Positions 11,432 to 21,661 are shown, numbered from the stretch's first letter. The stretch is 64,000 nt of DNA from Cladocopium goreaui (GCA_947184155.2 CAMXCT020000904.1:1-64000), one strand, 5' to 3'. Program-made: numbers and translations. Notes: a model not told the origin generated them from the sequence alone.

Positions 11432-11540
11432 GCAATGATCCCTGCGTGCATTCCGTTGCATCTGATGCGTCGAAACCTCGCAGAATCGAAGCACAAACTG
11501 CTCAGCGCGCCTGGGCCGATGGCTGTTAGCTATACGTCTG
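11432..11540 (+). CDS. exon candidate running into MITE-C
   Basis: Acceptor ACCTCCAG|G, then AMIPACIPLHLMRRNLAESK and HKLLSAPGPMAVSYTS at about 67% GC3. It can end at GCT|GTTAGC or at the MITE-C terminus TCTGG|GTAAAT. In the second case, joining to 11650 after ACCCAG stays in frame for YVAFLTQ and a stop. Confidence 0.52.
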
Positions 11541-11649
11541 GGTAAATTATAACGACCTCACTGCGACCTCACTGGAAATCATGGTTAGTAAGGGAAATCA
11601 TCCCCAAATGGCCTTAATTCAGGTTAGTGAATTATTATAATTTACCCAG
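11538..11649. mobile_element. MITE-C copy with ATACGT target duplication
   Basis: CTGGGTAAATTATAACGACC to TATTATAATTTACCCAG. ATACGT stands at 11532-11537 and again at 11650-11655. It sits at the end of an exon-like frame. Confidence 0.87.
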
Positions 11650-11796
11650 ATACGTGGCATTTTTGACTCAATAGAGATATGGATGTGGGTCAAAATAGAA
11701 GACCTAGGGGACCACAGATGTGAATGTCTAGTGTAGTATTAACATGTATTAACCATCCAATTATTGGGGTACCTAATTTTGACCCATACCCATATG

Positions 11797-11908
11797 GAAT
11801 GATATGGGGATTTCCATAGTCATGAGGCTACCCAGCTGGATGGTTTATATGGAAAAACCATCTATAAATGGATGAGTTGGGGGTACCCCCATGGCAGGAA
11901 ACCTCCAT
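11797..11908. mobile_element. MITE-E copy (diverged)
   Basis: Contains TTGGGGGTACCCCCATGG and ends CAGGAAACCTCCATA. An inner inverted pair ACCATCTATAAATGGAT is visible. Bases 11909-12520 hold no firm feature; an AT-rich 116-codon frame at 12067-12417 has no splice or codon-bias support. Confidence 0.55.
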
Positions 11909-12527
11909 ATAGAGCACATCTCACTATTTTAAAGCTTCGGACCCAATTGTACTGAATACAGATGAGCCATTCAAATTACCCTAGTTGAGTTGTTATGATA
12001 GTGGGTTATACGGAGCCTATCCGCGGTGGTCATGGCTCAGATGATCTAGCAATTGATAGCAATTGAATGGTTGTGATACCTCTCCATTGTGATCGCAGTC
12101 CCATTGCTTGTGGTTCATATTCCTCTAATCCAGGTCATATACTTACTCGTTCAGTTCATCTTTCCTCTATTCTTTGTCTAGATACTCATTACGAACTCAA
12201 CATTTTTCCACCGATCCTTCATGATATCAATCTTATATCCTTACAAAATCATCATCAAGCTGCCCCTCTGGTTCCTTATTTCATTCCACTTTTGATCCAT
12301 CGATCATCCCCGCAACTGACACTTCGACTTCGAAAATTACTACTTTTTAGAGGAAAGAATCGCCTTCCAAGCCTCATAGCTTTGCGAATTGGAAAACTAC
12401 CGGTGTTTAATAGCTAGTTTCATCATGTTTATCAGTTTATCATCGACTACCGGTCAGTTTCACCATGTTTTTCAAGAGAAAAATTCACCAGACCTGCGAT
12501 GTTTTTACTTTTTTTTCGTCCCCTCAG

Positions 12528-12602
12528 GATCTGAAAGACTTTGATATCAAGCTACTGGGACTTTCACAGTACGACCGGAGAAAGTCCTCCAAACTTGGCG
12601 GG
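12528..12602 (+). CDS. exon candidate, unknown
   Basis: Excellent acceptor: a long pyrimidine tract ending CCCCTCAG|G. The donor is GGCGGG|GTGTGT. It reads DLKDFDIKLLGLSQYDRRKS then SKLGG, 25 codons, phase 0 at both ends. Confidence 0.52.
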
Positions 12603-12659
12603 GTGTGTTGGAAAACCCGTCTTGGATAATACTTATGGATTATATAGATATATAGATAG

Positions 12660-12745
12660 ATCGTCATGTAGGAGATACTATAATCTACATTATATATATA
12701 TATGTATATATATATAATATAATTATATATATATATATGATTATT
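12660..12745. repeat. TA microsatellite
   Basis: TATATATATATG/ATAATATA runs; no coding signal. Confidence 0.8.
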
Positions 12746-12904
12746 ATTGTTTAATACCGAGAGACAACGACCCAAATGAACCAATTACGGTGAGAATTTG
12801 GGCATAGGCCTTGTTCAACGTTTTGGTACTTGTAGCGTGCAGGGCCCAATGAAATGATCAAAGTTGTACTGTAGTGGGAATCAGTTTTATCCGTTCTTAG
12901 GGGT

Positions 12905-13019
12905 TACTACCTCTGGTAAACGTTTACAAAAAACTATGGAAAATCACCCTGATATTAATGGGGAAAACTCAGTATTTCTATGGCCATTTTCAATAGCTAT
13001 GTTAGTTTACCAGAGGGTA
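12905..13019. mobile_element. MITE-A copy
   Basis: Left end TACCTCTGGTAAACG has lost one C. The right end TTTACCAGAGGGTA is intact. Splicing CTCTG|GTAAAC to ACCAG| would join two open frames (...FLGVTTS / EGTKFDSYPE stop). Confidence 0.85.
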
Positions 13020-13402
13020 CTAAGTTTGATTCCTATCCAGAATGATCAAGTCATGTTATTTTTTGCGAACCATTTAGTTTCTCGATGAACCCAACCCTCA
13101 TTGCTTAAATCGGCTTTTCTAGGCAGGCAAAAAAATATGGACCGCGACAAATAGAGATGACAAGTCGTTTAAGGGTGCCCCAACTTTTTTTGATCACCCC
13201 AAGGTTTACCATTCACAATTGATTTAAGTTAAGCGTAATTGCTTTGGTCACCATTAAAGGAGGCAGTTGGGATGCCATTGTCATCCATTTTCATAACCAC
13301 TGTCATAACCACTGTTCATCAATGCCGGCAAAGTTCATCCGCAAATGACCTTGTCAACTTAGCGGTTTTGTGACTCCTAAACTGCTACCTATAGGCTGCT
13401 AG

Positions 13403-13503
13403 GTTTGGTGATGATGGATACGAATGCGGACAGACCGTCCCCAGCCATATCATCGCCATCAAACTAGGGCCTCTATTTGAAGTATCCGCTGTGATTACCC
13501 TCT
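13403..13503 (+). CDS. exon candidate ending at MITE-A
   Basis: Acceptor CTGCTAG|G, then DDGYECGQTVPSHIIAIKLG and PLFEVSAV. It may stop at GCT|GTGATT (13490) or run to the MITE donor CTCTG|GTAAAC. With the second donor and acceptor CCAAAG at the MITE right end, the frame continues WVCQRMLKCVHHRWTN for 28 codons to a stop. Confidence 0.47.
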
Positions 13504-13599
13504 GGTAAACTAACATTATGGAAAACCACCATCTTTAATAGGTAGATCAACTATAAATGGACCATGTTCAATAGCAAACTGTTAAATTGCCAAAGGGTA
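13496..13599. mobile_element. MITE-A copy
   Basis: 104 bp, TACCCTCTGGTAAACTAACA to TTAAATTGCCAAAGGGTA. The right TIR carries two substitutions but keeps an AG at the splice position. Confidence 0.87.
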
Positions 13600-13686
13600 T
13601 GTCAAAGGATGTTGAAGTGTGTTCACCATCGTTGGACCAATATTCCAACGTTGATTGGTTTCCCAAACCCACCTGGTTGATCCAAA

Positions 13687-13801
13687 TGGAGGTTTCCTAA
13701 AATGATAGTACCCCATAGTACCCCCAAATCATCCAAAACTAGGCCATTTTAGTATTGAAACCCATGGTGACTTTGTGTATCCCCATTTAAGAAACCCCCA
13801 A
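13687..13801. mobile_element. MITE-E copy
   Basis: TGGAGGTTTCCTAAAATGAT at the left, AGTACCCCCAAATCATCC inside and TAAGAAACCCCCA at the right. Confidence 0.7.
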
Positions 13802-14120
13802 ATGTATATGTTTTGGTTTGAATCGTCCACATATTTGAATTCCTCGTAAGACAGCCATCAAAGGGATATCTTCCTCGACAAATTTCTGCATTTCACCTGA
13901 TTCACTTGTCTATTGGTTCTTTTGGTATGTTCATTGTCTCTATCATATACATATACAACTGCACAAATTATAGCGAGGACAGCCGAGGCAACGAGGCAGG
14001 TTGCAGGAATTAGCGAGGTCAGCCCTTAATTTGCTCATCAGAATTAGCCGACCTCGACGAGGTAGCCTTGCATTGGTTCTGTTGCATGCTTGGGCTTGGC
14101 TAGAAAAACTTTTTTGGGGG

Positions 14121-15100
14121 CCAGAGGCCGGTCAGCAGGCAAGGAAGGAAAAACAACTTTTCAGGCCCCAAAAAGTTTTATTTTCTATCGCCAGAGGCCG
14201 GTCAGCAGGCAAGGAAGGAAAAAAAACTTTTCAGGCCCCAAAAGGTTTTATTTTCTATCGCCAGAGGCCGGTCAGCAGGCAAGGAAGGAAAAAAAACTTT
14301 TCAGGCCCCAAAAAGTTTTATTTTCTATCGCCAGAGGCCGGTCAGCAGGCAAGGAAGGAAAAAAAACTTTTCAGGCCCCAAAAAGTTTTATTTTCTATCG
14401 CCAGAGGCCGGTCAGCAGGCAAGGAAGGAAAAAAAACTTTTCAGGCCCCAAAAAGTTTTATTTTCTATCGCCAGAGGCCGGTCAGCAGGCAAGGAAGGAA
14501 AAAAAAACTTTTCAGGCCCCAAAAAGTTTTTATTTTCTATCGCCAGAGGCCGGTCAGCAGGCAAGGAAGGAAAAAAAACTTTTCAGGCCCCAAAAAGTTT
14601 TATTTTCTATCGCCAGAGGCCGGTCAGCAGGCAAGGAAGGGAAAAAAACTTTTCAGGCCCCAAAAAGTTTCTATCGCCAGAGGCCGGTCAGCAGGCAAGG
14701 AAGGAAAAAAAACTTTTCAGGCCCCAAAAAGTTTTATTTTCTATCGCTAGAGGCCGGTCAGCAGGCAAGGAAGGAAAAAAAACTTTTCAGGCCCCAAAAA
14801 GTTTTATTTTCTATCGCCAGAGGCCGGTCAGCAGGCAAGGAAGGAAAAACAACTTTTCAGGCCCCAAAAAGTTTTATTTTCTATCGCCAGAGGCCGGTCA
14901 GCAGGCAAGGAAGGAAAAAAAAACTTTTCAGGCCCCAAAAAGTTTTATTTTCTATCGCCAGAGGTCGGTCAGGAGGCAAGGAAGGAAAAAAAACTTCTCA
15001 GGCCCCAAAAAATTTTATTTTCTATCGCTAGAGGCCGGTCAGCAGGCAAGGAAGGAAAAAAAACTTTTCAGGCCCCAAAAAGTTTTATTTTCTATCGCGA
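14121..15100. repeat. 70-bp tandem array, about 14 copies
   Basis: CCAGAGGCCGGTCAGCAGGC recurs at 14121, 14191, 14261, 14331, 14401, 14471 and so on to ~15030. Poly-A length varies slightly and one unit (from ~14612) is shortened. The unit has no TAA, TAG or TGA in any + frame, so all three frames are open (249 and 313 codons). Only the variant CGCTAGAGG (14747, 15027) brings a stop. Because 70 is not a multiple of three, a reading frame cycles through all phases. Confidence 0.95.
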
Positions 15101-15117
15101 GAGGCCCGCTTCGTGGG

Positions 15118-15369
15118 TTGACGGCTGCAGAAGCAGTAGGATTCAGAGTTGCTCCAGAAGAGCATTGCATCTCTGCGATAATGTCAGAGATGTCACCACC
15201 CAAGTGCAAGAAGTGCAAAGACCGATCAGACTCAGATTTAAAAATCCCTGCAAGAGACCGTGGATCGTGGAAAAAAACTTTTCGGAAGCTGAAAAGTGTT
15301 TTTTCCTTGGGGTTGGACCCTGGAAAGAAGGCCCACAAGCTACTTTCTTCCTTCGAATTAACGAGGTAA
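15118..15369 (+). CDS. CxxC reading frame downstream of the 70-bp array
   Basis: The frame is continuous with the last repeat unit (SIARG...) and ends at TAA. It reads AAEAVGFRVAPEEHCISAIM, then a basic part with CKKCKDRSDSDLKIP, then SWKKTFRKLKSVFSLG. The KKTF..LKS motif matches KKTFQAPKSFIF encoded by each repeat unit, so the array may have grown from this coding motif. CKKC could bind metal but a full domain is not visible. True start and splicing are unknown. Confidence 0.48.
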   Translation: MTAAEAVGFRVAPEEHCISAIMSEMSPPKCKKCKDRSDSDLKIPARDRGSWKKTFRKLKSVFSLGLDPGKKAHKLLSSFELTR

Positions 15370-15981
15370 AGCCTTAATTTGCACCTGCAAATTAACGAAC
15401 GAGGACAGTAATCATAGGGAACAAACTAAGACACGAGGGAGACGAGGTAAGAATTAAAGTAATTTGGCCAGATATACAACTATATTATGTGTATATATAT
15501 GTATGTATGTGCATACATATATCATATACATATACATATACATATATATATATATATGCATAGAACTGGCAAGATGATCGTCAATGACTAATATCCTTTT
15601 CCATCCAGCCTCTCGCTCTGAGGCAAGTGCATTGCCTTGACGACTTTGATCGTTGCTTGGCAAAAACCGGTGGAGACAAAAAAAACACGCAGAGTGCTAC
15701 ATGGGTGTATAAGTATCTGCATATGGATAATATAGCCAAAGACGACCTGAAGCACCATCACCTACCCAGAACATGATCTATAACCATATGTATAGTATCT
15801 GTATACCTACCTATACCTATACTTTTTGGGGCGGCAAATCGTGATGTAGCTCTCCTCCTGCCAGTGCCATCTAAGGGTACCCCTCAAGGTCAACTTAAAT
15901 AAGGGGCTCATTAAATGGGGCTCAAGGTCAACCCCCATTATGGGTCTGGTACCTATGTGGTTTGGAAGATGCACCTTCCAG

Positions 15982-16154
15982 TCCCCATGTGTGTCGGTGG
16001 ATCGTCGGGATCGTGCGGTTTGATAGGCAGCTTCATTCATTCCGCGATTATCAAGTGGTATGGCAGTCGGGACCGGCCATCTACAGTGGGGATGGGACAC
16101 GAAGGGCTACAAAGAGAGATGCAGCTAAACCTGATGGACCTGCAGATATTTGAG
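15982..16154 (+). CDS. exon candidate, unknown protein
   Basis: Acceptor CACCTTCCAG, donor TTTGAG|GTGTAT. The frame SFIHSAIIKWYGSRDRPSTV ... GLQREMQLNLMDLQIFE has about 61% GC3. A second open frame (HVCRWIVGIVRFDRQLHS) has 48% and ends in TGA, so I prefer the first. Confidence 0.5.
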
Positions 16155-16913
16155 GTGTATTTCTGGTGTCATTACTTTGGTTCGTTTTATTTGAATCCCT
16201 GAGATCACGATCGCCCCTGAGATTTCAACAAATTCCCAAACTCTGCAGCCCGAAAAATCTGCCCGATGCCGCAGAATTACGCTCATAATGTGCTCACTTT
16301 ATTATGAAAACAGTTCACTGAGTGGGGGAGTAAATCAGCTTGCAGATCTTCATTTGATGGACAAATCCTCTTGTGCAGATGATGTCAACGTCAACCCCCA
16401 TCATTCGCTGGCAAAATCGCCATGACTTTGTGGTAAAATACCTTTCCTTTGCTTAAAACAGCTTGGATTGCCATGGTTGTTGCGCAAATCACAGTGATGC
16501 ATGATAAATCCCAATGGTGGCCCCAAGTTCTTCGGCAAGTCCTTCTGAATCTGTCCAGGACTCGGGGAATCTAGTGAATTGCATCATATCAATGAATTGT
16601 TCATAAATCTATAGATAAATTACAGAAAACCGACCCAAAAACCACCTCGCTGGAATGATGAATTAGTTGCTTCGCAACTATCCCAATTGATAAGTGATAT
16701 ATGTTTCATGATATCCAGGGATTTTCCCATTCAAAATCATACCCTATGGTAAATTAACATAGACCCTGAAGATGACCAATTTTTGGTGGAAACTAATCTT
16801 CCAACCCCCATGTGCCAGGGTTTTCATGGATTTTCCCATGGATTTTCCCATGGATTTGCCCAAAAAATGCCATGACGACGGCTCTGATTCGCTGCGGTGG
16901 TAGGAAGCCTTCA

Positions 16914-16954
16914 CCGACTTCGTGCGAGGGCCCCTGAGGGATGAACTTCTGTAG
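16914..16954 (+). CDS. short terminal exon candidate
   Basis: After GGTGGTAG|G it reads EAFTDFVRGPLRDELL and stop, 11 of 16 third positions G/C. A decayed MITE-A left end (TACCCTATGGTAAATTAACA) lies upstream at 16740. Confidence 0.4.
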
Positions 16955-17094
16955 CTCAGCAACAGTGAAAGCTCAGGCACCGAAAAACGAACTGGTTGGC
17001 AGTTGACAATATTCAACCCATGGATAGATAAAATGATGGTTAAATGATGGTTAATGATGGTTAAATGGTGATTAATGATGGTTTATATTATATG

Positions 17095-17217
17095 TACCCT
17101 CCGGTAATTTGTTCCAGTTTGCGAACTTGAAGCCATGGCCATTGAAATAGTGAGTTTTCCCATTAATAGCATGGTGATTTTCCAGTTCTTTTTTGCAAGC
17201 CCGTTTACCAGAGGGTA
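17095..17217. mobile_element. MITE-A copy
   Basis: TACCCTCCGGTAATTT to CGTTTACCAGAGGGTA, with an unusually long interior. It lies in AT-rich non-coding DNA. Confidence 0.85.
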
Positions 17218-17320
17218 CAGTAATATTCAACCCATATTCAACCCATGGATCATGGTGTTTATGGGGATATGATGGGGATATAATATGATATAATGATATA
17301 TATATATATACAACCACCAT

Positions 17321-17424
17321 CTGCTTGGTCGTTTGGAACATAAATGTTATTTTTCCATATATTGGGAATAACCATCCCAACTGACTTTCATATTTTTCAG
17401 AGGGGTAGATATGCCACCAACCAG
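17321..17424. mobile_element. MITE-B copy
   Basis: CTGCTTGGTCGTTTGGAACA to ATGCCACCAACCAG, core ATTGGGAATAACCATCCCAA. No clear target duplication. Bases 17425-17870 are AT-rich with no gene seen. Confidence 0.8.
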
Positions 17425-17877
17425 TAATAAAATGGGGATGGTATTATATAATCGGAATATACTAAAATAGTAATATAAATGGGGAAAAAAAACTTGGCTA
17501 AATATATTATTAGCTGATAAATATAATATGATATATATATATAATATTAATAATATATCCCGATTAGTTATTTAGTATTGTATAAACGGGTATATACTAA
17601 TATAGCTACTAAATAAATATACTGATATACTAATATACTATAATACACTAAATTAGTTATACTAATATACATATATACTGTAATAAATCGTTCAATTGTT
17701 GGTTTGGCCTACCCTCCAAATTTTATGATTGTTTCTCTTGCTATAAATATAGGACTTAAGAGTTACACTAACTGTTACGCATGTTTTGTAACAGTGTGTC
17801 TAAGATCAGCCGGGTTCCGGGCTAGCAATGCATGTTTTAATGGTTATGAGCAACAAGAACGGCCAGTCAACAAGTAG

Positions 17878-17961
17878 TAACCAATCGAAAGGGAATTCTG
17901 GTTGCGCTGTTCCCTGAGCTGCCTGCCGAATTTGAGTTGGCAGATGAAGCAACAAGAAATA
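17878..17961 (+). CDS. exon candidate, unknown
   Basis: Acceptor AACAAGTAG, donor AAATA|GTATGG. Open for 27 codons and reads ILVALFPELPAEFELADEAT. Acidic and helical in character. Confidence 0.47.
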
Positions 17962-18119
17962 GTATGGACTCAACCAACAAAAATTGCATATATGTATATA
18001 ATAGATAGATCATCAATGAATTGGTTGGAGGTGTCAAATAATATGTTGATGGTCCATGAAAGGGGCTACTGGCTAGTGGTCAAGAATTAGGAAGCTACGA
18101 CTTGTGACACTTGCTTCAG

Positions 18120-18198
18120 GGGTAGCAGGTACTACCTTGTGCCAGCTAGTGCATGAAGTCACAATTTGTTCCCTCAAACCCTTCGATTTCTTGTCGAT
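18120..18198 (+). CDS. exon candidate, unknown
   Basis: Acceptor CACTTGCTTCAG|G, donor TCGAT|GTGAGA. It reads VAGTTLCQLVHEVTICSLKP then FDFLS. Without splicing the frame stops at the TGA inside GTGAGA. Confidence 0.43.
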
Positions 18199-18225
18199 GT
18201 GAGATCGATGTGAGCCCTACCTGCC

Positions 18226-18279
18226 ATGTCGTTACTGATCGCTGCGGCAGCCAAGGAAGGATTCACCATCAAGTCTGAC
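18226..18279 (+). CDS. possible first exon
   Basis: ATG in TGCCATGTCG, then SLLIAAAAKEGFTIKSD, ending at the strong donor GAC|GTATGT. It lies only 27 bp after the previous candidate in another frame, so both cannot belong to one simple transcript. Confidence 0.43.
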
Positions 18280-18729
18280 GTATGTCTCTTGATGTGGAGC
18301 TGAGCAACCAGAGTTGCCTCGTGTGTGTGTGTGGAGCCAATGAGGTTATACTACCTTGGTTTTGGGTGACAAATTGACATAAATGACCCAAAAAAAGGGG
18401 AACCTATCAACCAACTGGGCTTAGTATTTCATGACATGGGAGGACATGGAATAGGGTATTTTCGATGGCTCAAATGTAGACTTTGTGGACTTTGTATTAG
18501 ACCATCTTAAATTGTGATGTCAACTATGATTTGTTCTGCACGGCAGATCTCCCAAGCAACATACAACTAACAACAGATCACCATTGGGTCACTTCTGGTG
18601 GAGAATTTACCGTGAGGATCCCCGTGCCAAAGCTGAACCCTATTGATGGTTACAGAGTCCCTACCCTCCATGGTGCTGGAATATTTACCAACATTTACCC
18701 TAAAAATCACCCAGTTTCGTGGGTAAATA

Positions 18730-18844
18730 TACCCTCTGGTCTGGTCATTTAACATAGCGAACTGGAAAATCACCATCTTTAATGGGAAAATCCATTATTT
18801 CTATGGGCAATGTTCAATAGCTTTTTGTATGTTTACCAGATGGT
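18730..18844. mobile_element. MITE-A copy
   Basis: TACCCTCTGGTCTGGTCATT to TGTTTACCAGATGGTA. Upstream frame ...KNHPVSWVNIPS and downstream frame DGILSDIGCIRILF join in phase if CTCTG|GT and ACCAG| are used. Confidence 0.83.
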
Positions 18845-19215
18845 ATTTTGAGTGATATTGGTTGCATCCGAATTTTGTTCAAAGTGTCAGCTGGCTGCTG
18901 AGATCCCTTTGGGCTACGCGATCCTTCTTGGAAACTGAGCGGCATTTTGTCGTTTTTTTCTGCTCTTTGGTAGTTGGACATGTCAATACCTATAGGACAT
19001 CACACCAGAAGTGATGGAATGAAGATTAATATAATAAATGTGATGTGAAGTACAGGGCAACAGAGTTTCTACCCATACCAATTACTGAAGCCTATGTGTA
19101 AATGTGCACATATACTTAAATATGTGTATAGATATGTATTGGTAAAACTACATTTATATTATATGTAGCACTTTGCTGACCCACAAGATGGATCGAGACA
19201 AGATGGTGTTTCAGA

Positions 19216-19418
19216 TTGACACGGATGGTGTTTCTGAACGTTCCCTTCACCAAGATCGGCATGGTTCACTACGCTTCGCCAGTGTGGTTCAGATGCCACA
19301 GCCAGATGCAGATTCATGTGGACATGTATAAAAAAAAGCTTGGCAACCCTCGAAAGCCACCAATTTTTATGGCCGAAAGACATGCGGCAAAGCTGTGTTT
19401 TCAACATCTTACCCTCTG
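19216..19418 (+). CDS. exon candidate running into MITE-A
   Basis: Reads FLNVPFTKIGMVHYASPVWF, then MQIHVDMYKKKLGNPRKPPI and AERHAAKLCFQHLTL at about 55% GC3. It reaches the MITE donor CTCTG|GTAAAC. The 5' end is uncertain. A second frame (TDGVSERSLHQDRHGSLR) is also open. Confidence 0.45.
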
Positions 19419-19519
19419 GTAAACTAACATAACTATGGAAAATCACAATTTGTCATTGGAAAATTCACTATTTCTATGGTGATTTTCCCATCAGTTATGT
19501 AAACGTTTACCAGAGGGTA
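19410..19519. mobile_element. MITE-A copy
   Basis: 110 bp, TACCCTCTGGTAAACTAACA to AACGTTTACCAGAGGGTA. With acceptor ACCAGAG| the frame continues WVSWYILCLGIPGVAYPLKK to a stop at ~19614. Confidence 0.88.
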
Positions 19520-19609
19520 TCTTGGTATATTTTGTGTTTGGGTATCCCCGGGGTTGCGTATCCCTTAAAAAAGTGTTGGATCATGTTGGATCACGGCACC
19601 TTTCCTCAG

Positions 19610-19682
19610 CGCAACTGAGGATTTGTGTGTTGCTCAATGTCATGGGAATATATGGTGCCTTGGGAAAAGATACGAAGACTTG
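19610..19682 (+). CDS. exon candidate, unknown
   Basis: Acceptor TTTCCTCAG with a pyrimidine tract, donor GACTTG|GTGAGG. It reads ATEDLCVAQCHGNIWCLGKR then YEDL. A second frame across the same bases is open to TGA. Confidence 0.4.
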
Positions 19683-20040
19683 GTGAGGGGTTGGGAAAAA
19701 ATACCGGGGATTTCCCTGAATTTCATGGAGCAAACCATGGGAAAAAGGCAGGGAAATCTTGCATGGTTTCCCTTTTTTAGAAATCATTTTTTGGGATTTG
19801 GTGAAGGGTTGGTGGATTTTTTGCCTCCTGTTTGGTCGGGATCTCTGAGGGTTAGATCCGCAGACTGAGAGAAAAATCCTCAAACAAAAGCGGGAAATCT
19901 CCGTTTTCAAATATGATTGAAAGGATATTATGTATATCTATATATATATATATACTAATGAGATGTTATGTGTATATATATATACATGATTTATATGTAA
20001 TGGATTAGTTACTGGGATTAACCATCCAATCTTTAGAATG

Positions 20041-20144
20041 ACCCTTAGGTAATTTAACGTAGCTGTAGAACATGACCCATTTATAGATGATTAACCCATC
20101 AAAAATTGGGATTTTCCACAGCTATATCAAATGGCCAGAGGGTT
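20041..20144. mobile_element. MITE-A copy (diverged)
   Basis: ACCCTTAGGTAATTTAACGT to CAAATGGCCAGAGGGT. Both ends carry several substitutions. Confidence 0.65.
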
Positions 20145-20226
20145 TGACAGAACTTCTGAATGTTCAGAGTTTTATGGTCTGATATGGTCTGAAACATAGT
20201 TTCAAGTGATTGTATCATTATATATA

Positions 20227-20341
20227 CTGGCTGGTGGTTTGGAACATGAATTGTGTTTTTACATATATTGGGAATGTCATCATCCCAACTGACGAACTAA
20301 CTCCACATTTCTCAGAGGGGTAGGGCTCTACCACCAACTAG
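20227..20341. mobile_element. MITE-B copy with TATA flanks
   Basis: CTGGCTGGTGGTTTGGAACA to CTCTACCACCAACTAG. TATA is present on both sides, though TATA-rich context weakens its value as a target duplication. Confidence 0.83.
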
Positions 20342-20401
20342 TATAGTTCTTACCACCATATCGTGGTTCAGCAGCAAAGCATATTTTTTCTGATCCTGAG
20401 A

Positions 20402-20574
20402 TCGGTGTTGCAACCCCGGGTTGTCCCAATGATCTCCGGTCCTTCTGAGTCTAGGGAAACCTCTCGTTTCGGTAACGTCGGAACGTCCCTAGGTGTCATA
20501 TATGAAAGCTGGATCATCTACCACTTGGATCGCATCATACCTGAACCTTGGAGATTTTGTTGGACATTTTTTGG
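20402..20574 (+). CDS. exon candidate, unknown protein
   Basis: After GATCCTGAG, ending at donor TTTTTTGG|GTAAGG. Open for 57 codons at about 58% GC3: SVLQPRVVPMISGPSESRET, GNVGTSLGVIYESWIIYHLD, RIIPEPWRFCWTFF. Other frames are closed. Confidence 0.55.
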
Positions 20575-20736
20575 GTAAGGAAGTTTGATCCAACATGAAA
20601 AATACCTGGATCATACCTGGAAGTTGGACATCAAGTGTTCCATTTTCACTTCCTTATCCACTTCCAAAAATGAAAAATATGGAAGTTTCTGCGGGTAAGG
20701 AAAACCCAATGATCGGAGATGTGATCAGATGATCCG

Positions 20737-20828
20737 ATGAATTGCACAGCTGATTTAGCGAAAAAAGCGGTCGCAGATGTGCGAAAAAACAGGACGTACC
20801 TTTTTGTATCAAACAGATCTTTTCACTG
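20737..20828 (+). CDS. exon candidate ending at MITE-B
   Basis: Frame MNCTADLAKKAVADVRKNRT, open to the MITE-B terminus CACTG|GTTGGT. An earlier end at GGAC|GTACCT (20795) is possible. A likely internal acceptor is TTGCACAG at 20749. Confidence 0.38.
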
Positions 20829-20930
20829 GTTGGTTTCAAACATGATTTTTATTTTCCATAATATATGGGATGTCATCCTTCCCATTGACGAACTCATATT
20901 TTCCAAGATGGTTATTGCACCACCAACCAG
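20826..20930. mobile_element. MITE-B copy with TTCA target duplication
   Basis: CTGGTTGGTTTCAAACATGA to TTGCACCACCAACCAG. TTCA stands at 20822-20825 and 20931-20934. It lies between two exon-like frames. Confidence 0.88.
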
Positions 20931-21016
20931 TTCAGCTTGGTTGACGCCAACTCAAGGAGAGATACCCAGGGATCCCAGGGTTCCAGAGATCATTCCTGAC
21001 CGAAAGAAGAGATGCT
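20931..21016 (+). CDS. exon candidate starting at MITE-B
   Basis: Begins right after the MITE CCAACCAG or 5 bp later at TTCAG. It reads SAWLTPTQGEIPRDPRVPEI then IPDRKKRC, and ends at the strong donor GCT|GTGAGT. Joining over the MITE at CTG|GT and CAG| preserves the frame of 20737-20828. Confidence 0.43.
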
Positions 21017-21097
21017 GTGAGTTACTGGCTTATGACTTGACCAACAATAAGCAGGATGGGGATAATAATGTTGGCAGTGGATATAGATATGTTACTG

Positions 21098-21207
21098 CTG
21101 GTTGGTGGTTTGGAACATGAATTTTATGACTTTCCATTCAGTTGGGAATGTCATCATCCCAACTGACTTTCATATTTTTCGGAAGGGGTAGGTATACCAC
21201 CAACCAG
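21098..21207. mobile_element. MITE-B copy with ACTG target duplication
   Basis: CTGGTTGGTGGTTTGGAACA to GGTATACCACCAACCAG, flanked on both sides by ACTG (21094-21097, 21208-21211). Confidence 0.92.
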
Positions 21208-21246
21208 ACTGTATATGTTAAATTCCATTGCCACGTTAGATTACAG

Positions 21247-21333
21247 GAGGGTAGTGGACCATTGCAGCCGCAGGGTAATCGCACAGAATCTCTACTGGAG
21301 TTGCTCAAAACCCATCTCAAAACCTTAGATTGA
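21247..21333 (+). CDS. terminal exon candidate
   Basis: Acceptor AGATTACAG|G, then EGSGPLQPQGNRTESLLELL, KTHLKTLD and TGA. A Leu/Lys-rich C-terminal helix. It may close the gene of the preceding exon candidates, but the phases do not match as drawn. Confidence 0.47.
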   Translation, partial: EGSGPLQPQGNRTESLLELLKTHLKTLD

Positions 21334-21375
21334 CACTTGGAGTCCTTCCCATCTATTACCTCATCCATAGATTAA

Positions 21376-21480
21376 CTGGTTGGTGGTTTCAACATGAATT
21401 TTATTTTCCATAATATATGGGATAATCCTTACCATTGACGAACTCATATTTTTCAAGATGGTTATTGCACCACCAACCAA
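21376..21480. mobile_element. MITE-B copy with TTAA target duplication
   Basis: CTGGTTGGTGGTTTCAACAT to TTGCACCACCAACCA, flanked by TTAA on both sides. Core type is the same as 20826-20930 (ATATATGGGAT, AAGATGGTTATTG). Confidence 0.9.
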
Positions 21481-21518
21481 TTAATCAAAATTTCGATTCC
21501 TTTTCCCATCGACCTTAG

Positions 21519-21661
21519 GTCATCCCAGTTTGACTGAGGGTTGGTACCATCCTCGCCTACAATCTGGTTTGGACCGTTTTGGCACTGCGTGGGGCTCTGT
21601 CACTCGACTGACATCAGAGGGAAGGCTGGTTGGTAGTGAGAACCCGTGTAGTGATGCGTAG
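21519..21661 (+). CDS. terminal exon candidate
   Basis: Acceptor CGACCTTAG|G, then HPSLTEGWYHPRLQSGLDRF and GTAWGSVTRLTSEGRLVGSE, open for 46 codons to TAG at 21659. MITE-A begins on the next base. Confidence 0.48.

Noticed and set aside
12067..12417. 116-codon + frame
   Set aside because: AT-rich, no codon bias, no convincing acceptor or conserved motif. Likely chance.
4053..19025. AATACCTATAGGAC...AGAAGTGAT(G)GAATGAAGA shared between 4053-4099 and 18985-19025
   Set aside because: Real similarity, but only ~45 bp without inverted ends. Too little to define a family.
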